Below, one piece after another: positions 45,100 through 57,259 of a DNA stretch of 64,000 nucleotides. The notes under the pieces are model-generated. The model ran no database searches. It was not told where the DNA came from and was given only the letters and a program-made list of their open reading frames with translations. Positions within the stretch are counted from its first letter, which is position 1; each line of letters begins with the position of its first letter. The translations under genes were made by a program, and so were the position numbers. Origin of the DNA: Amblyomma americanum (Eukaryota; Arthropoda; Arachnida; Ixodida; Ixodidae); contig NC_135505.1 in NCBI RefSeq assembly GCF_052857255.1, positions 48,669,507 through 48,733,506 of the forward strand. Reading direction: 5' to 3'.

Positions 45100-45312
45100 G
45101 CCCACCTCTATACATGGCCTCACGCCTTCTTTTGTCGGCACTATAAGTATCGCTCCTGAGCAGAGCAAGCATCCTTGGGTTGCTTCAGTTATGGACTTCT
45201 TAACCAGCCAACCGGTGTGTCTCCCACCTAGAGCTCTCCGTACTCAAGGCCACGGTTTTGTTGTACGTGATCAGCTGCTTTACTGTGCTAACAATCTATC
45301 TAATTATCGCTA
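45100..45312 (+). pseudogene. Gypsy pol fragment (RNase H-integrase linker)
   Basis: Reads HPWVASVMDFLTSQPVCLPP, then RALRTQGHGFVVRDQLLYC and a stop. The pattern 'RaLr.q...F.vrdglLYr' is typical of the Gypsy linker before the integrase finger. No flanking pol sequence was recognised, so it is a short relic. The sequence from 45313 to 45811 holds nothing else that I can name. Confidence 0.5.
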
Positions 45313-45811
45313 ATGGGTTCTTATATTTAACACATCGCTGCTTGCTCCGTATTCAGCTCTAGTTATCACGACGACCCGTAGTGCGCCAATGCTGAACTGC
45401 TGAAATATTTTATTCTCCTGCGTGCTCTGTACTGCTGGCGGAACATGCATTGTAGTGTATGGAAATAGCTTTGCTCTGATAAAGAATGTCAGCGGCGGAG
45501 GAAACCACCATCAAAATCTCCTGCCCCCCTGCAACTTTGACCTTTTCTATTCAGGGGAATAAACCATGTTGGCGTCGACATTTATCGCCCTCTTTCCATC
45601 ACTGCTGCAGAGAGTGGGCTCCGCGGCACCAGCTGGCGCAGTATGATTCGTTGTGTCCTTTCATTCTTCAGGTTACTGAAAAATAATCTTGTGTCAAAAT
45701 TGTCAACAGCGATTAATTTTTAATTATGCGGCCGAGCCGACAGAGCCTGTTGTGCTGTTGCTGTGAGTAGCTTCGTGTTACAGCGCTCTTATGCTCTGCT
45801 CTGCACGGTGT

Positions 45812-47340
45812 TCTCTGTAAAACGTATTTGCTTGTCCTGTAGCTGATTCTATTGGGCGCGTCTTCAAACTGCGTGTTCACAGGCTCAATTTTTACATGTC
45901 TAACATCCGGTTTGGGTACACTCTTCTTTCCTATATAAAATCCTGCCCCTCCGTGCGTATATTCAGTGAACGCGTTACGTTGTCCTAAACATCTTGCTTT
46001 CATTTACGAACAGGACTACGAGAGAGAGGAAATACACATAAAAGGTTACGGGCCCGCAGGGGCAAGCATCACGAAATTTTGTCTATACCAAAAAAAGTCC
46101 TTAGTCATAAAAACTGATACTCTTTCGAAATCTGATTGAACCGATGAAAGCCCAAATAATCTGCTGCTGATATGTCAGCATTAACTGCAAGACGAAACGC
46201 AATTTCCGTTTCAATGCAATGGGCATAACTGTGTGCCTTCCTGACGTCTTGCAACGAAATAGTGATACAGGCAGTAGAAACAATGAAATAGTTCCAGACA
46301 ATTTTACTATGTCTGCACAAAAAAACTTTTGTCATTATCTTCCCAAAAAGTAGTTTTGAAGTGCACTGCAGCGCAGAATATTTAAAAATACCAGATAGCG
46401 CGAGGTAAAGAGATATTTCTAGACACCAAAGAACATTTACTAAATGACGAAACGCCGCAGTAATACAGAGTAGGAGAGCAGCATTCTGGCTTCAATAAAT
46501 TATTGTATTTTTGTCCAGTTTTCAGTTGGAACTCTGTTGTGTGTCTGTGCAAATACTGCTCGTAACCGCAGGCGTAAAGTTATTGTGATAATGTAAAGCT
46601 TTGTCTTTTCTGGTAAGATATACTACGCCTCTAGTGCCGGTCTTATGAACGATGTTGTTCTAGTAATTCAATTTAAAATTCCGCACGTTCGAAATCGTAC
46701 GGTGCAGTTCCACAGCTTTTTCACGAAACGTTGCGCCCGCTGGCATCCTGTGGAAGCCAAGTGCCGGGCTGATAGGCAAAACGAAAGATAGCATCCCTGC
46801 GCGACGCATAGACGAAACCCGCCTGGACGTAATGTCGGCAACACGTACCCCTGCGAGACGGTATCATGAGCCATCCATTCGTCGGAGCAGCTGATGCAAC
46901 CAAGGGTATAAATAAGTGAGGCCGCTCATCGGGGGCACAACAGAGAAAGAGATACGGCGACCATGTCGCCGTTGTTCTAGGGATTTGCAGCGGGAAGACA
47001 ATTTATTTTGTTTGCCCCGTGTCGATGTTTTGCACTGGCTTGAAAATATTGTGTATAGAGCCCTTTTTGATTTCCAAAGCCGACATCTTTCCTCACCTAT
47101 TTCGCAGCTTCTTGTGAGCTGTGATGATCGCAAGGAAATTAGGCAGTCTACCATAATGACAACGACGTCAAAACAACTTTGACAGCGGTGCAATATCCAG
47201 CAGCAACTGAAACATCTTGCAAACAAGCTGCATTCTCTTGAAAAAACGAATGCAGGTTAACAATAATTTCTCTCTAGCCAAACTCGGAAGCAGCAAGGCT
47301 CACTATTTACGACCGAGAAAAGAACGTTCTTATTGTTTTA
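45812..47340 (-). repeat. Family X, copy 2
   Basis: Longest uninterrupted copy. On the minus strand it contains, in order, the tcttttctcg words shared with 25460, an empty foldback-element site (about 47195-47225), cgtctcgcaggggt (about 46850-46863), cattatcacaata (about 46584) and cctgcctgt...tttc words (about 46264). Two open stretches on this strand, 46105-46335 and 45713-46003, give peptides shared with copy 3: NYF.VS.AC..ISLQDV.KA and PVNTQFEDAPNRI. A possible splice acceptor (tctctctcgtag) precedes the second. No protein family was recognised. Confidence 0.7.
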
Positions 47341-47364
47341 AAAGCGTTAGCTCTTATTCCTCAT

Positions 47365-47530
47365 GTTTCGGGATTTTGAGGGGTCTGCTACCACCCTTGA
47401 TCACAGCACCATCTGTGGCAGCAACTACTCGTCACGTTTCGAGATTTCGTGAGATCTGCCACTCTGAGATCAAAGCGCCATCTTTGGCTGTAACTAGAAA
47501 ACAGCCCATCTCTCATTGAGACTTGTAGCG
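47365..47530 (+). repeat. About 70-bp tandem repeat with GCNCCATCT words
   Basis: Two units (about 47366-47436 and 47437-47506) both run gtttcg.gattt..gag..tctgcca/cta, then gatca.agc.ccatct.tggc. A third partial unit near 47512-47540 keeps gagacttgtagcgccatcta. The same word, as agatggcgctaggcgg, is found at 48081. Confidence 0.55.
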
Positions 47531-47540
47531 CCATCTACAA

Positions 47541-48165
47541 TAGCATTGTAGAAAAAAAAACCACCTGCCGCGCGCCAATGATGCCGCCACGGTCCAATAA
47601 GGTGGATAGAGGTGGAACTATGTGAGTATGACGTCAGGGGACGAAACGGCAAAATAGTGTTGGTTTCTTAAATGCAAGATGGCGGCCATTAACATTGGTT
47701 ATGTCCTCTGATCCCTTCCCCCTTACCAAAAATATCCTAAAACAAGAAGGAAAACTGCCCCGTTAAGGGACCGCTACACATGTCTACAATCGTTCCGCTA
47801 TATATGCTCCGACAACAACGGCCACCCATCCGGGGACAGTTGTATACCGAATTTTGTAGGCAATAAAACCCTAAGGGTTGTGGTATAGAAATAAAACCAG
47901 AATTAAATAATAGGCAAACATTGTATATATGCACTTACTAATTGAAGCGTTACCTTATCGCACCGCAAGCCGAATTCTAGGCCCACCTTGAGACGCACCA
48001 AACGAAGGAAATTCCGTTTGGGACTTGTCCTGAGGGGTGCAACCCGACAATGGGTAGACGTGCATCGCAAATTATCTGATAGATGGCGCTAGGCGGCGAT
48101 TGTTCCGCGGGGCAGCGTGCGTGCATGCGTACGTACTAAGAACATACAGGATTTTTAAGCAGGAA
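47541..48165. other. No gene recognised
   Basis: No ORF or repeat could be assigned. An aagatggcggcc word lies at 47674 and an agatggcgctagg word at 48081. Confidence 0.4.
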
Positions 48166-48208
48166 ATTACCAAAAAGAATTATCTCTGATAACCGTAGGG
48201 GAAGCTCT

Positions 48209-48612
48209 TTGTTGTTTGAGGCTAGGACGGGAGTTTTGCGGACTAAGACATATAGAGCCAGGTACCACGAGATAGACACGTTGTGGGTTGCGTGCGCAGA
48301 GGAGGAGGAAACGGCTGAACACTTTATACTTTTCTGTAAAGGGCTTCACCCTACAGTGGAAAGCAGCGGGGCTGATTTATCCAATGCATTGGGGTTTAAG
48401 GACAGTGAAGGGAAAGTAGATTTTAATCGGGTAGAAGTAACCAAGAGAAGGTTATCTGATTGGTGGCTAAAATCGAGAGAAGAGTAAAATTTCATGGCTA
48501 GGTTACTTGAGCCTCCGCCCGATTTAAATGGTTCAGCCGTATCCATCCATCCATCCATCCATCCATCCATCCATCCATCCACCCACCATCCATCCATCCA
48601 TCCATCCGAGCA
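48209..48612 (+). pseudogene. LINE ORF2 C-terminus and tail (LINE-F)
   Basis: A 92-codon open stretch reads TGVLRTKTYRARYHEID, then CAEEEETAEHFILFC (C-H-C finger near the end of I/R1-type ORF2) and [12 protein letters not shown] before the stop at 48485-48487. A short 3' UTR leads into an ATCC tetranucleotide tail (48541-48612). It is 5'-truncated just upstream of 48166. The fragment at 11370-11600 is a second, older copy. Confidence 0.7.
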
Positions 48613-48822
48613 TGGTGCAAATCCACCCCGTTTCAAAGGGTATTATGTTCTGGTTGTTAGCCTATCAAAAGAGGGCACATGCCCACACTGGGGGATCGGC
48701 CTAGAATCGGGTGGTTATTCACCTGTACTCAGGTAATTAAAATGAAAATCACGAGGGAAAGCAACACCGGAGGATTCTTCTTTGTGAACAGAAAAGGGAT
48801 AACAGTTTTTATTTCGAGATTC

Positions 48823-48825
<3 letters not shown>

Positions 48826-48886
<61 letters not shown>
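48826..48886. repeat. Microsatellite (ATA)n
   Basis: About 20 perfect trinucleotide units. Its position directly at the 3' end of the minus-strand LINE-G suggests that it is that element's tail. Confidence 0.95.
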
Positions 48887-48887
<1 letters not shown>

Positions 48888-49025
48888 GAGAGGGACTGAA
48901 AAAGATGACTGAAAAAGATTTATTAAGTCAAATTGTAATAATTGACAGAAAAGAAAATTTTGTGACACGTAGCACGGCAGTCGGTGAGATTCTAGCAGGA
49001 AATTTAGAACAGCGGTACAAACAGA

Positions 49026-52000
49026 TCAGTGGACGAACCTAATTGTTGTGGTGCCAAATGATAGCAAGAGCAGGCTGCTTAAACTAAGGCCAAGAGGCCG
49101 CAAGGGCTCTTCCAGCAACCTTCTTCTCAAATGGGTGTATTGGCGACAATATAGCAAAAAATGCTCAATAGATTCAGGCTCACGGCAAAATGCACAAAGT
49201 GGAGAGAGCGCCAAACCCGACCAGTGTAAATAGAAATTTAGAGGAGGAATACGGCACCGCAGCCTCGTCAGAGATACTTCAAGCAGCCGAGATCGACAAA
49301 GTTGCCTGTTCCAAGAATATCTGAGGTACTGAAAATCTGCCGATGTTAGAAGTGTTGTGTCTTGCGTGCTCAAAAACACACGTCACCGAAACCTAGATGC
49401 TCTAATATAGGCTGTAACCGGGATAGTAGCCAACACGGGGACGCTTAGGGAAGGCTTTCCGAGCGTAACAGCAATCTCATTAACTGTCTCACTGCTTTGA
49501 CGGAGAACCCATACTAAATGAACAAGAGTCAAATGCGGAGGAAGCAGGGACAAGAATGTGTTGAAAATGGGACCGTCGACATGCGCGGCGAGAGACGAAC
49601 ACATATATAAACAATCGGTAATTACTGCCACTGCGGTAATAGGGGTCTAGCTTACGTAGAGCAAGTACTACTGCTAGAAACTTTGCTAGAAGAAATATTT
49701 GTAGGTAGGATTCTTAGATGATCGTCCAGTAGACCATTTAGAATGCAGGGTGGCAAAAGTTTTGCATTTTGGGGGAAAATATCGTCGAATACAATGTGGG
49801 CAGTGGGCCCTCTGCATGACGCAGGAAGGATGTCATAAATTTTCACATCTAAAGGCTCAAGTAATTTTTGCACAAACACTATCTGTGAGGCATGAAAACG
49901 AGACCAGAGGGCACTAAAAAAGGAGGTCTGCTGGCAACAGAAAATGCTTTGTGAACGGTGGAAATGAGATTCGTAGATTCTTAGTTAGGTCTGCAAAGTT
50001 AACAATTGAAGTCGAGATAAGAGAGGGGGAATGCGAGCTTCAAGGTACAGCACATTGGTAGCCACATATTTTGGGAGGCCGAGGCACATCCTAAGTGCTT
50101 CCCTCTCCAAAAGGACGAGAGGAAGACGTTTGTATGTAGCCTAGCCTGAAAACAACACAGATCCTAATTCTAAAATTCGCCTGACGTACATTTTGTAAAT
50201 CATTAATAGCGCATCTCTTCGCAAGCCGTACCGGTGACTACAGAGTCTAAGCAACATGCCCACAGCACGAGCCCCCTTCACCGCTACGTACATGATCAAT
50301 GTGGAGTCGACAGGTGAGTTTCTCGTCATAAGTTTGTTGTCATAAATGACCCCTAGGTATTTTAGGGATTGAACCTGCGGTATTACTTGTAACTGGCAAG
50401 TGAGAGAGACCACTACAGGATTCTGTAGAGCGAAAACAAGGATGGCGCACTTGCTAACATTTAACTTCAGCTGTAAGGTGGTCAGCAAGTGCTCAAGTGT
50501 ACTCAAATATGACTGAACAGACCATACAGGGAACATATATCCGGTGCAGCCGCAAAATACGCAATGTCGTCCGCAGAGACGTAAGTGCGTGAATAGCGAT
50601 GGAGAGGAATTGAGTTCAATTGAATATTAAAGTCCACAGGACAAAGAACCTCTCGTTTCTTTAACCTCTTTGAATGCACACGATTATGGACGCAAAGGAA
50701 TTCCCTTTTTTAAAGAAATGCAGATATCCAGGTAACTATATAATCTGTAAATTGAACACTGTAGCATATGTATTAGGACGGAGTGTTCTACACTGTCGTA
50801 AGCTTTGGCGACGTCTAACGTAACCAAAGCCGCGACCTGGCATTGACGACGAGCAAGGAGAATTCTGCTCTCAAGATCAGCATCTGCATTTCGTATCGAA
50901 CACCGTGGCCGGAATTCATGTTGACACGGGCTGAGTATATTTTTGCTGTCCACGAAGGCTGACATCCAAATTAGTAAAACTCTTTCTATTATTTTACCAC
51001 GTTTGATGTTAAAGAAATTGGCCAAACATTACCCCATTTATAGCCTCCACCCTGACTTTCCAGTAAAGGAATCACTTTGGCCAACTTACACTCAGGAGGT
51101 ATCCAAGCGCGTGCTTGATAGAGCAGTTTAAGAGGTGCAATAAGGAGTCGGGGGACTCCTCATAGAGAATCTTGAGCATCTTTGTAGTGACACTATCAGA
51201 GCCAGGAGCAGCCGCTGGTAATCTCTATACAACTTGGGAAAGCTGCGATAGATTAACTTGTGAGGCATTATTATTTGGCACCACTGACGCAAACAACATT
51301 GGTCGCAAAGACAGTAGAGACGAAAACCGCTTTTGAAGGCCCATGGCAAATAATTCAACCGCCTGGATAGCTTCTTTAGGTGACATAACTAACGACTGTA
51401 ATTACTGGAGGCCGTGAGCAGTTTTCTACACCGTAGAAAGCCGAATAGTGCACGTCGGTTGCCAGACTTCGAAAGATAATCGAAATGTTCTGAGTCATAT
51501 TTTTCCTTCGCACGAGAAACTGTGCGTTTAAAGATGACTGCAATAAATTTATAATCACTCCAGTTATTTGGGCATTGGTTATAAAGAAGCATTTTCCATG
51601 CTGCCTTCCTCCGCCTGTGTTCTCTTCTACAGTGCCCATTCAACCAGGCAGAAGAATTCCATTTTGTTGGCCGCACCAGAAACTCCGACTTTTTACGGCA
51701 TTCTTCTATAGCCAGACGTATGCTTGTTGACTGGTGGGCCTCGCCGATGTTAGAAACTGACGCAAGGGCAGAGCGCAACGCCTTCTGAAATATGTCATAA
51801 TTTGCATGTGACCGCAATTGAGAAGTCGCAGGAGTTACACGACATACGATATCAAAATGATTGGGTATATGGTCACCTTCAGGTGCCGAAATCAACGGTC
51901 GACCAATCCGCTAAGCCAATTCCAGGACTAGTGAACGCGAGATCTAAAACAGATTGAGTGTGTGAGCGAAGATAAGTGGCCGATCCTGAATTTAAGCACA

Positions 52001-52500
52001 TCAGGTTGTGATCAGAAACCCAGTCCCAAAGGCGCTTGCCGCATAGATTAGTCATAAAACCCCACGACACATGGTGAGAATTGAAGCCGCCACCACGAGA
52101 ACTTGGTTTTTACAGTTAGCGAGTAACAAGCCCAGAGGCCTAATATCCTGTACTCCAGAGGGAAATAACAATTTGCTATGGACAATGGAGAGCAACCAGG
52201 AAGTACAAAGTCTGACGCCAAAATCTCACAGTCAGGAGATATTTGTTGAAAAGATACCTTAGCCCTGTGGCAAAATTTTGAAGAGACTTAAGATAGTAAA
52301 CCACCTCCTCTTGACTGCCTATCGAAATGAATGTTAATTTTTAAAATGAAAATGTTTGTCGGTTGAAAGCCAGGTTCCTTGCACAATTATGACATCCGGA
52401 TTTAGCTAGGTAGAAATGCAGAGTAAATCTGTGGAAGCTGAAAGAATAGAGCTAGAGTTCCACTGTAGAACTCGCAACGACACTATGGTTGCGAAAGCCT
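49026..52500 (-). pseudogene. LINE-G ORF2 (EN, RT, RNase H), broken
   Basis: The endonuclease (about 51830-52440) reads CKEPGFQPTN, QSRGGGLL, then HVSWGF, KRLWDWVSDHNLMCLNSG and SVLDLAFTS. The RT (about 50140-51060) reads QHEFRPRCSIRNADADLE, ALVTLDVAKAYDSVEH and a damaged ADD box (SADDIAYFAA) near 50570, then SKCAILVF and LKYLGVIYD. RNase H (49383-49640) reads ITDCLYMCSSL and LVHLVWV. The final finger CAFCREPESIEHFLLYC lies near 49150-49200. More than six frame changes are present. Confidence 0.7.
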
Positions 52501-52599
52501 AGAAGCAGCAACTGCCTGCCCCAAAATGGTATCCTTGGGCTTGGTGTCAAGCTGTTGCGTCTTTGATTTCGGCTAGGTAAGTGGAGAAGACTACGAATG

Positions 52600-53794
52600 A
52601 GACATGGGGGATCCACTGCGCTTGAGAACACGCGCATCAGGCTCCATCATCTCGGAATCATAGATGATACCATCATGACTCGAAGTACCTGAGGTAAGTA
52701 CCGCGGAAGGGGCTGTAGTAGGTTCCTGGCGCTGAGATGCTTCAGGAATTGTAGACCGGGTAAGAGTAGAAGGAATTGCTGTCGAAACAACGACCAAACC
52801 GGCCTGCATGGCATATGTAAGCTGATTCGCTAGAACGTGTGTAAGGCACTCCGATACGACAATCTTTTCTACCATTTTAGACATTGAAGCCTCCACAGCA
52901 GCCGCAATTGCCTAGGACAGCGTCGAGTCTAATATGACTCCTTGAAGAGCGGTCACACCTGCATAACCATGGGCACGTCCTTTCAACTCTTTATTACCGC
53001 CACGGCGCGAACAGCGTTTTCTCTCATTTATGTCTAGAATTTGGATTTTCTGCGCTCAGGAGGGACAATTTGAGTAGTTTGCAGAGTGGGCCCCACCGCA
53101 AAGGCAACACTTCTCGTTCTGCTCAGTGCAGGTGCTCGTTGCACGACCATCCCCACTGTTGCAACATCGCAAGTTGGATTTGCAACCGCCGGCGCTATGG
53201 CCACAACGCCAGCAGTTGTTTCACTGCAGAGGCCTAGATGACAAAGGGTCTACCCGAAAAATTAGAGGCCATGTCTTGGTTTCAGAGGGGCAGGAAGTTC
53301 CGACAAAGGCGGCAATCACAGATTCGGAAGGCACCCGCATGTTGTTTACATCCCGACTACAGCGGTGCTCAGCAACAACACCTGCAGCGGACACAAGCTC
53401 AAGAGTCTCTGCTGGAGACAGGGAAGAGTCCACGCCTCGAACGATACCTTTCGTGCAAGCCAGATGTGAAGAGAAAAATCAACTGTCCCGATGAGAGACA
53501 AAGGATCAGGCATTTAGTAAATCTCTGACACAGTCGAGGTCTGGCGATCTACACAGAATCCCGCCACGTCCAAACTGGCGTACCTCTGAGATTGACTCAT
53601 AATGAGAAGTGGCTGACTGGAGACCAGCCCAAACAGCTCCAGGGTTGGTCATCTTGATTGCACCACCATCGTGAGGCACCAGCGCAACAGGCATACTGCC
53701 GACGCCGCTGCGCAAAAAAAGCTTCCAAAGGCAGATCAGGGAGTAGAGAAGCCGACCAGGGAGAGCTCCCCTGGACGGGAGACTGGACAGACAT
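52600..53794 (-). pseudogene. LINE-G ORF1 (zinc-knuckle protein), broken
   Basis: From MSVQSPVQGSSPW at 53794, frames give VALVPHDGGAIKMTNPGAVW, then EVRQFGRGGILCRSPD, then RGVDSSLSPAETLELV, a conserved Gag-like core of I/R1 ORF1. Zinc knuckles follow near 53120-53220 (CWRCGHSAGGCKSNLRCCN, then CCLCGGAHSANYSNCP). The C-terminal part (52591-52896) is SEMMEPDARVLKRSGS-like and ends before ORF2. At least three shifts are present. Confidence 0.65.
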
Positions 53795-53965
53795 AGCCCG
53801 GGCTTACTGCCTTACTGCGTGCTTAAAGCCCACAAAACGTAAAGCCACCCGAAAGTTAGCCGTTCGTTCCCAGCAGAGCAAAGCAGAGGTGCCACCACGT
53901 TCAGAATCCATTCCATTCAGAATTACATTCCGTTTCTCGATACGAGCGGCCCGTTCTTCGCTTTC

Positions 53966-54102
53966 ATTAAAGCTGCGAACTGGGCGAGTTGGTATTGATT
54001 CATATTTGAACAGCGCAATAAAACAACGGGACACAACGACAAAAGGACACCACAGCGCTTGTGGTGTCCTTTCGTCGTTGTGTCCCGTTGTTTTATTGCG
54101 CT
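53966..54102 (+). mobile_element. Foldback element with near-perfect palindrome
   Basis: Starts with a head containing ctgggcgagttggt (53980-53993). A palindrome of about 100 bp follows (54009-54108), with arms that include gcgcaataaaacaacggg and acaacgac.aaaggacacca, meeting at agcgct. A 13-bp direct repeat gttcttcgctttc flanks the element (53953-53965 and 54103-54115). The head and its 14-base lead match the arrangement at 25583-25755. Confidence 0.7.
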
Positions 54103-54164
54103 GTTCTTCGCTTTCTTCATCTAGTAAACCAAACAGCTAACGCTTGTTACTTGAACGTCATCCA

Positions 54165-54370
54165 GCCGGTGGCGTCCTTTTTTCTGACTTCCGATGCAAT
54201 CCACTGTCCCGAGAGTGGTGCCTATGAGGCCGAAACTTGAGAGACATGGGGAAAGGATTATCGTGGATGCAGATGCGTCTATCACCAGAGCTAAAGCATG
54301 CGAAAGAGGGAAGAGAAAACAATCGCCTGGGCACTTTGACTGTGCATGCATCACGAGATTAAACCATATA
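54165..54370 (+). repeat. Conserved block shared with 25230-25440
   Basis: Read on +, one frame gives ADASITRAKACERGKRKQSP and CACITRLNHI. The homologous block at 25230-25440 gives a matching peptide on its minus strand. It is located between the foldback element and the LINE-H 3' end. Function is unknown. Confidence 0.45.
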
Positions 54371-54836
54371 TGAGCATATATGACCATATATGAGAGGTCC
54401 TGCATTTCGTATACAATGAAAAGCAGTATCGATTATTTTTGGTTTGGTTTGGTTAAATTTACCACCCCGAAGGCACTACAGCAGGGGGGTGACAATTATG
54501 ACAAAAAAAAACATCTTCATTCATACAGCACACTTGCTGACCTGAAAGGCGATCCATTCACTAATAGAACGTAGAAAAAATGAATTTACGTACATATTAG
54601 TTCTGGTACGGTATTCCAAAATCTTAAAGCAGTGATCAATACGAGCAGAGACATAATGGGGCCTGAGTAAATATTTTTTATTTGAATGCCGGTTTTATCA
54701 TAAAACATTTGATACAGCAGTTTAAGGCGCAATTTTTTTCTTCGAGAAGAAAGACTTTCCTCCCTAATCTGTTTTTCATGTCGGTATAGCTATCGCCTCT
54801 GTAGTATCGACGTACGACGAACCTTGCAACTGTGTA

Positions 54837-57240
54837 TCAGATTTTTTCAAACTTAATAATCTGTGTTATTTGCCATGGTTCCCACACTGCACATGCGTAT
54901 TCCAGCATGGGTCGAACATATATGACAAAAGCAGTAGATATTAGGGGAGGCGGAGAGTGACCCAGATTCCGTTCTAAAAAGTTTGGGGTCTTCGTAGCCT
55001 TCGCGACCACCGTGTCAGTATTAGGATTCCAAGAACAGCCGGCCGAAAATGTCGCACCCAAATATTTATAGTGATTTTTGCGTCAGTGTATTCTTGTTAA
55101 TGGCGTATTGAGATGTTAACTTTGTTTGTTTTTTTACGTGTAAAAGTAACATGAGCACTTTTTGGTGTTTGACATCATTTTCCATCTTGAGCACTATTCA
55201 AGAACACATGATAAATCACTTCGTAGCTGGGCAACATCACATTCACTTCTAATTCTTCTATATAAAACACTATCATTGGAAAACAACCGTTTATTAGAAT
55301 CGATCCCTGAACAGATGTCATTTATTTAAACTAAAAACAAAAATGGCCCCAGAACGGAGCACTGTGGGTCACCCTATGTAATGTCTACAAAACTGGATTG
55401 CTTACCATTCAATACACGCGCTACCGGCGAGAAAATAGATAGCTTTTGATCCAGGCAATAACTGTAGAGTCAATATTTATTGCGACAAGTTTACATAAAA
55501 GCAAAGACTGGGAAACAGTATCAAAGGCTTTGTGAAAGTTTAGGAAGAGGCGATCTATTTATCTGCCGTTGTCCATATCAGATGTAGGTCGTTACAAAAT
55601 TCAATCCCTTTGTGTTGTGCAAAATAAACCTTTACGGAAACCATGTTGTTGTGAAGCCAGCAAGTTGTTTTAATAAGCGTATCATGATCTCTTTGCATAG
55701 AATATGTTCCAAAATTTTGCACGGTATGGAGGTAAGAAAAAATGGTTCATAGTTAACTACATCTTTTTTTTGACCCATTTTATGAATGAGAACATGTGCA
55801 CATTTCGAGTCATCTGGAAGGGTACCAGAAGAGAGAGGCTTGGTGTAGATGATGTACAGGTCCAACTGCCTTACCATCACTATTTTTGTTTAGTAATGAT
55901 CTGAATCCATATACGTTAGCTCTACTGAATTGATAGTCGGGACTGAGCTGATGTATGATAATATACTATAGCTTCCTTCTGGTAAATATACTCTATAAAA
56001 GTAGTTATTTATAAAAGTATCCTTCTCAGTCTCGTCAAATAATGGCACACTATTAAAGAGAGTTTCCGTGATGCCAGCGGGCTCTGCTTCGCGGCCTTTC
56101 ATATGTTGCCAGAACGCCTCAGCATTCTTTTTTATTTTACTGCCGAGTTTTTCAAAATAGCGCCCATTAGCCTCCTTTATATATTGCTTGTATTGGCGGG
56201 TTATAGAACGTATAATATAAAAGTGACAATTACTAATAGTTCTCTGGAATTTCAAAAATATATGGCTTCTTTTTCTAACTATTCTTAAGATACGCGCAGT
56301 CATCCACGGCTTGTTACGCTTTTTAAGTTTACTGCTCTCGATGCTAGGAATGAAGGCATTGGTAAGCTCCTTGAGTTTTTCTTTAAAGTTACTCCACAAT
56401 TCCTGAACGTCACAATCATCAGAAAGGCATTCAAAAACTGGCAGATGATCAAACGTTTTATAGGTATGCTGGCATAATCCCCTCGCCCATATAGGTACAC
56501 TTTTCTGGTTTCTTGTTTCCTTCGCCATGCTACTTCTTGCTTTAGTACTTGCGACAACAGCATGATGGTCGCTTATTCCCGGAATGACACGTACAGAATT
56601 CATTAAACTAGGCGAGTTACAAAAATTCGAATCTAATATGTTAGTTTCACGAGTTGGATCAGAAACATACTGCGTTAGTCAAAAGAATCAGTAATACAAT
56701 TCATCTCAAGATTAAGCTTCCATCAGCTGTGTGCTGACAAGTGCCGTCACGCCACTTTAGATCAGTCAAGTTAAAGTCACCTGCCAGTAAAAAAGTATGA
56801 AACCACGCCTCGGAAACGATATCATGTAAAATCTGAAGCGTGTCGACGGTCGACTCTGGTGGCCAATAAAAGGCACCAGCTGCAAATGAACTTTCTGGCA
56901 AGGTAATTTTGCACCATACGGATTCCACAGCGTCATGACCTATATCCAGTTCACATGAGTTTAAAGCACAACCAACTAGAAGACGCCGCCACCCACAAAG
57001 GATCTATATTTCCGTTATGCATTTAAGTCATCGGGATCGAAACACTTGTGTATCACTAATGGAATGGTCTAGCCACGATTCAGTCCCAAAGAATATATCT
57101 GCCCTGACAGAGTCGATAAGAGCAGCAAGGTTGTCAATTTTATTAACGACGTTTTTGCAATTTACTGTCACTGTAGCCAGATCAAAATTTTCGCACCCTT
57201 TTTTTCCCTCTTCGGATCGTTCATTTTTCACAATTTCAGC
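54837..57240 (-). pseudogene. LINE-H ORF2 (endonuclease and reverse transcriptase), broken
   Basis: The endonuclease N-terminus is TVNCKNVVNKIDNLAALIDS and FFGTESWLDHS (about 57050-57180). It continues with FLLAGDFNLTDLKW (56750) and VIPGISDHHAVV (56560). The linker 55890-56500 includes NKPWMTARILRIVRKR. The RT begins DVVNYEPFFLTSIPCKILEHI (55700), with later motifs scattered over frames. The C-terminal part VRPMLEYACAVWEP lies near 54900. Multiple stops and shifts are present. The order EN-RT without RNase H agrees with the CR1 group. Confidence 0.7.
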
Positions 57241-57259
57241 GTCTTCTTTTTCTTTGTCC

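Larger units (their letters stand above)
48887..53940 (-). mobile_element. I/R1-like LINE with RNase H (LINE-G), decayed
   Basis: Minus-strand LINE with ORF1 (zinc knuckles), ORF2 (EN, RT, RNase H, C-terminal finger) and a TTA-repeat tail at the left. Frames are broken throughout but the domain order is complete, so it was near full length. The 5' end is uncertain; it lies before the foldback element at 53966. Confidence 0.7.

Noticed and set aside
45929..46003. Family X peptide (FTEYTHGGAGF...) as a host exon
   Set aside because: The peptide is broken in the other two copies, and no flanking gene structure is visible. It is kept only as part of the family X finding.
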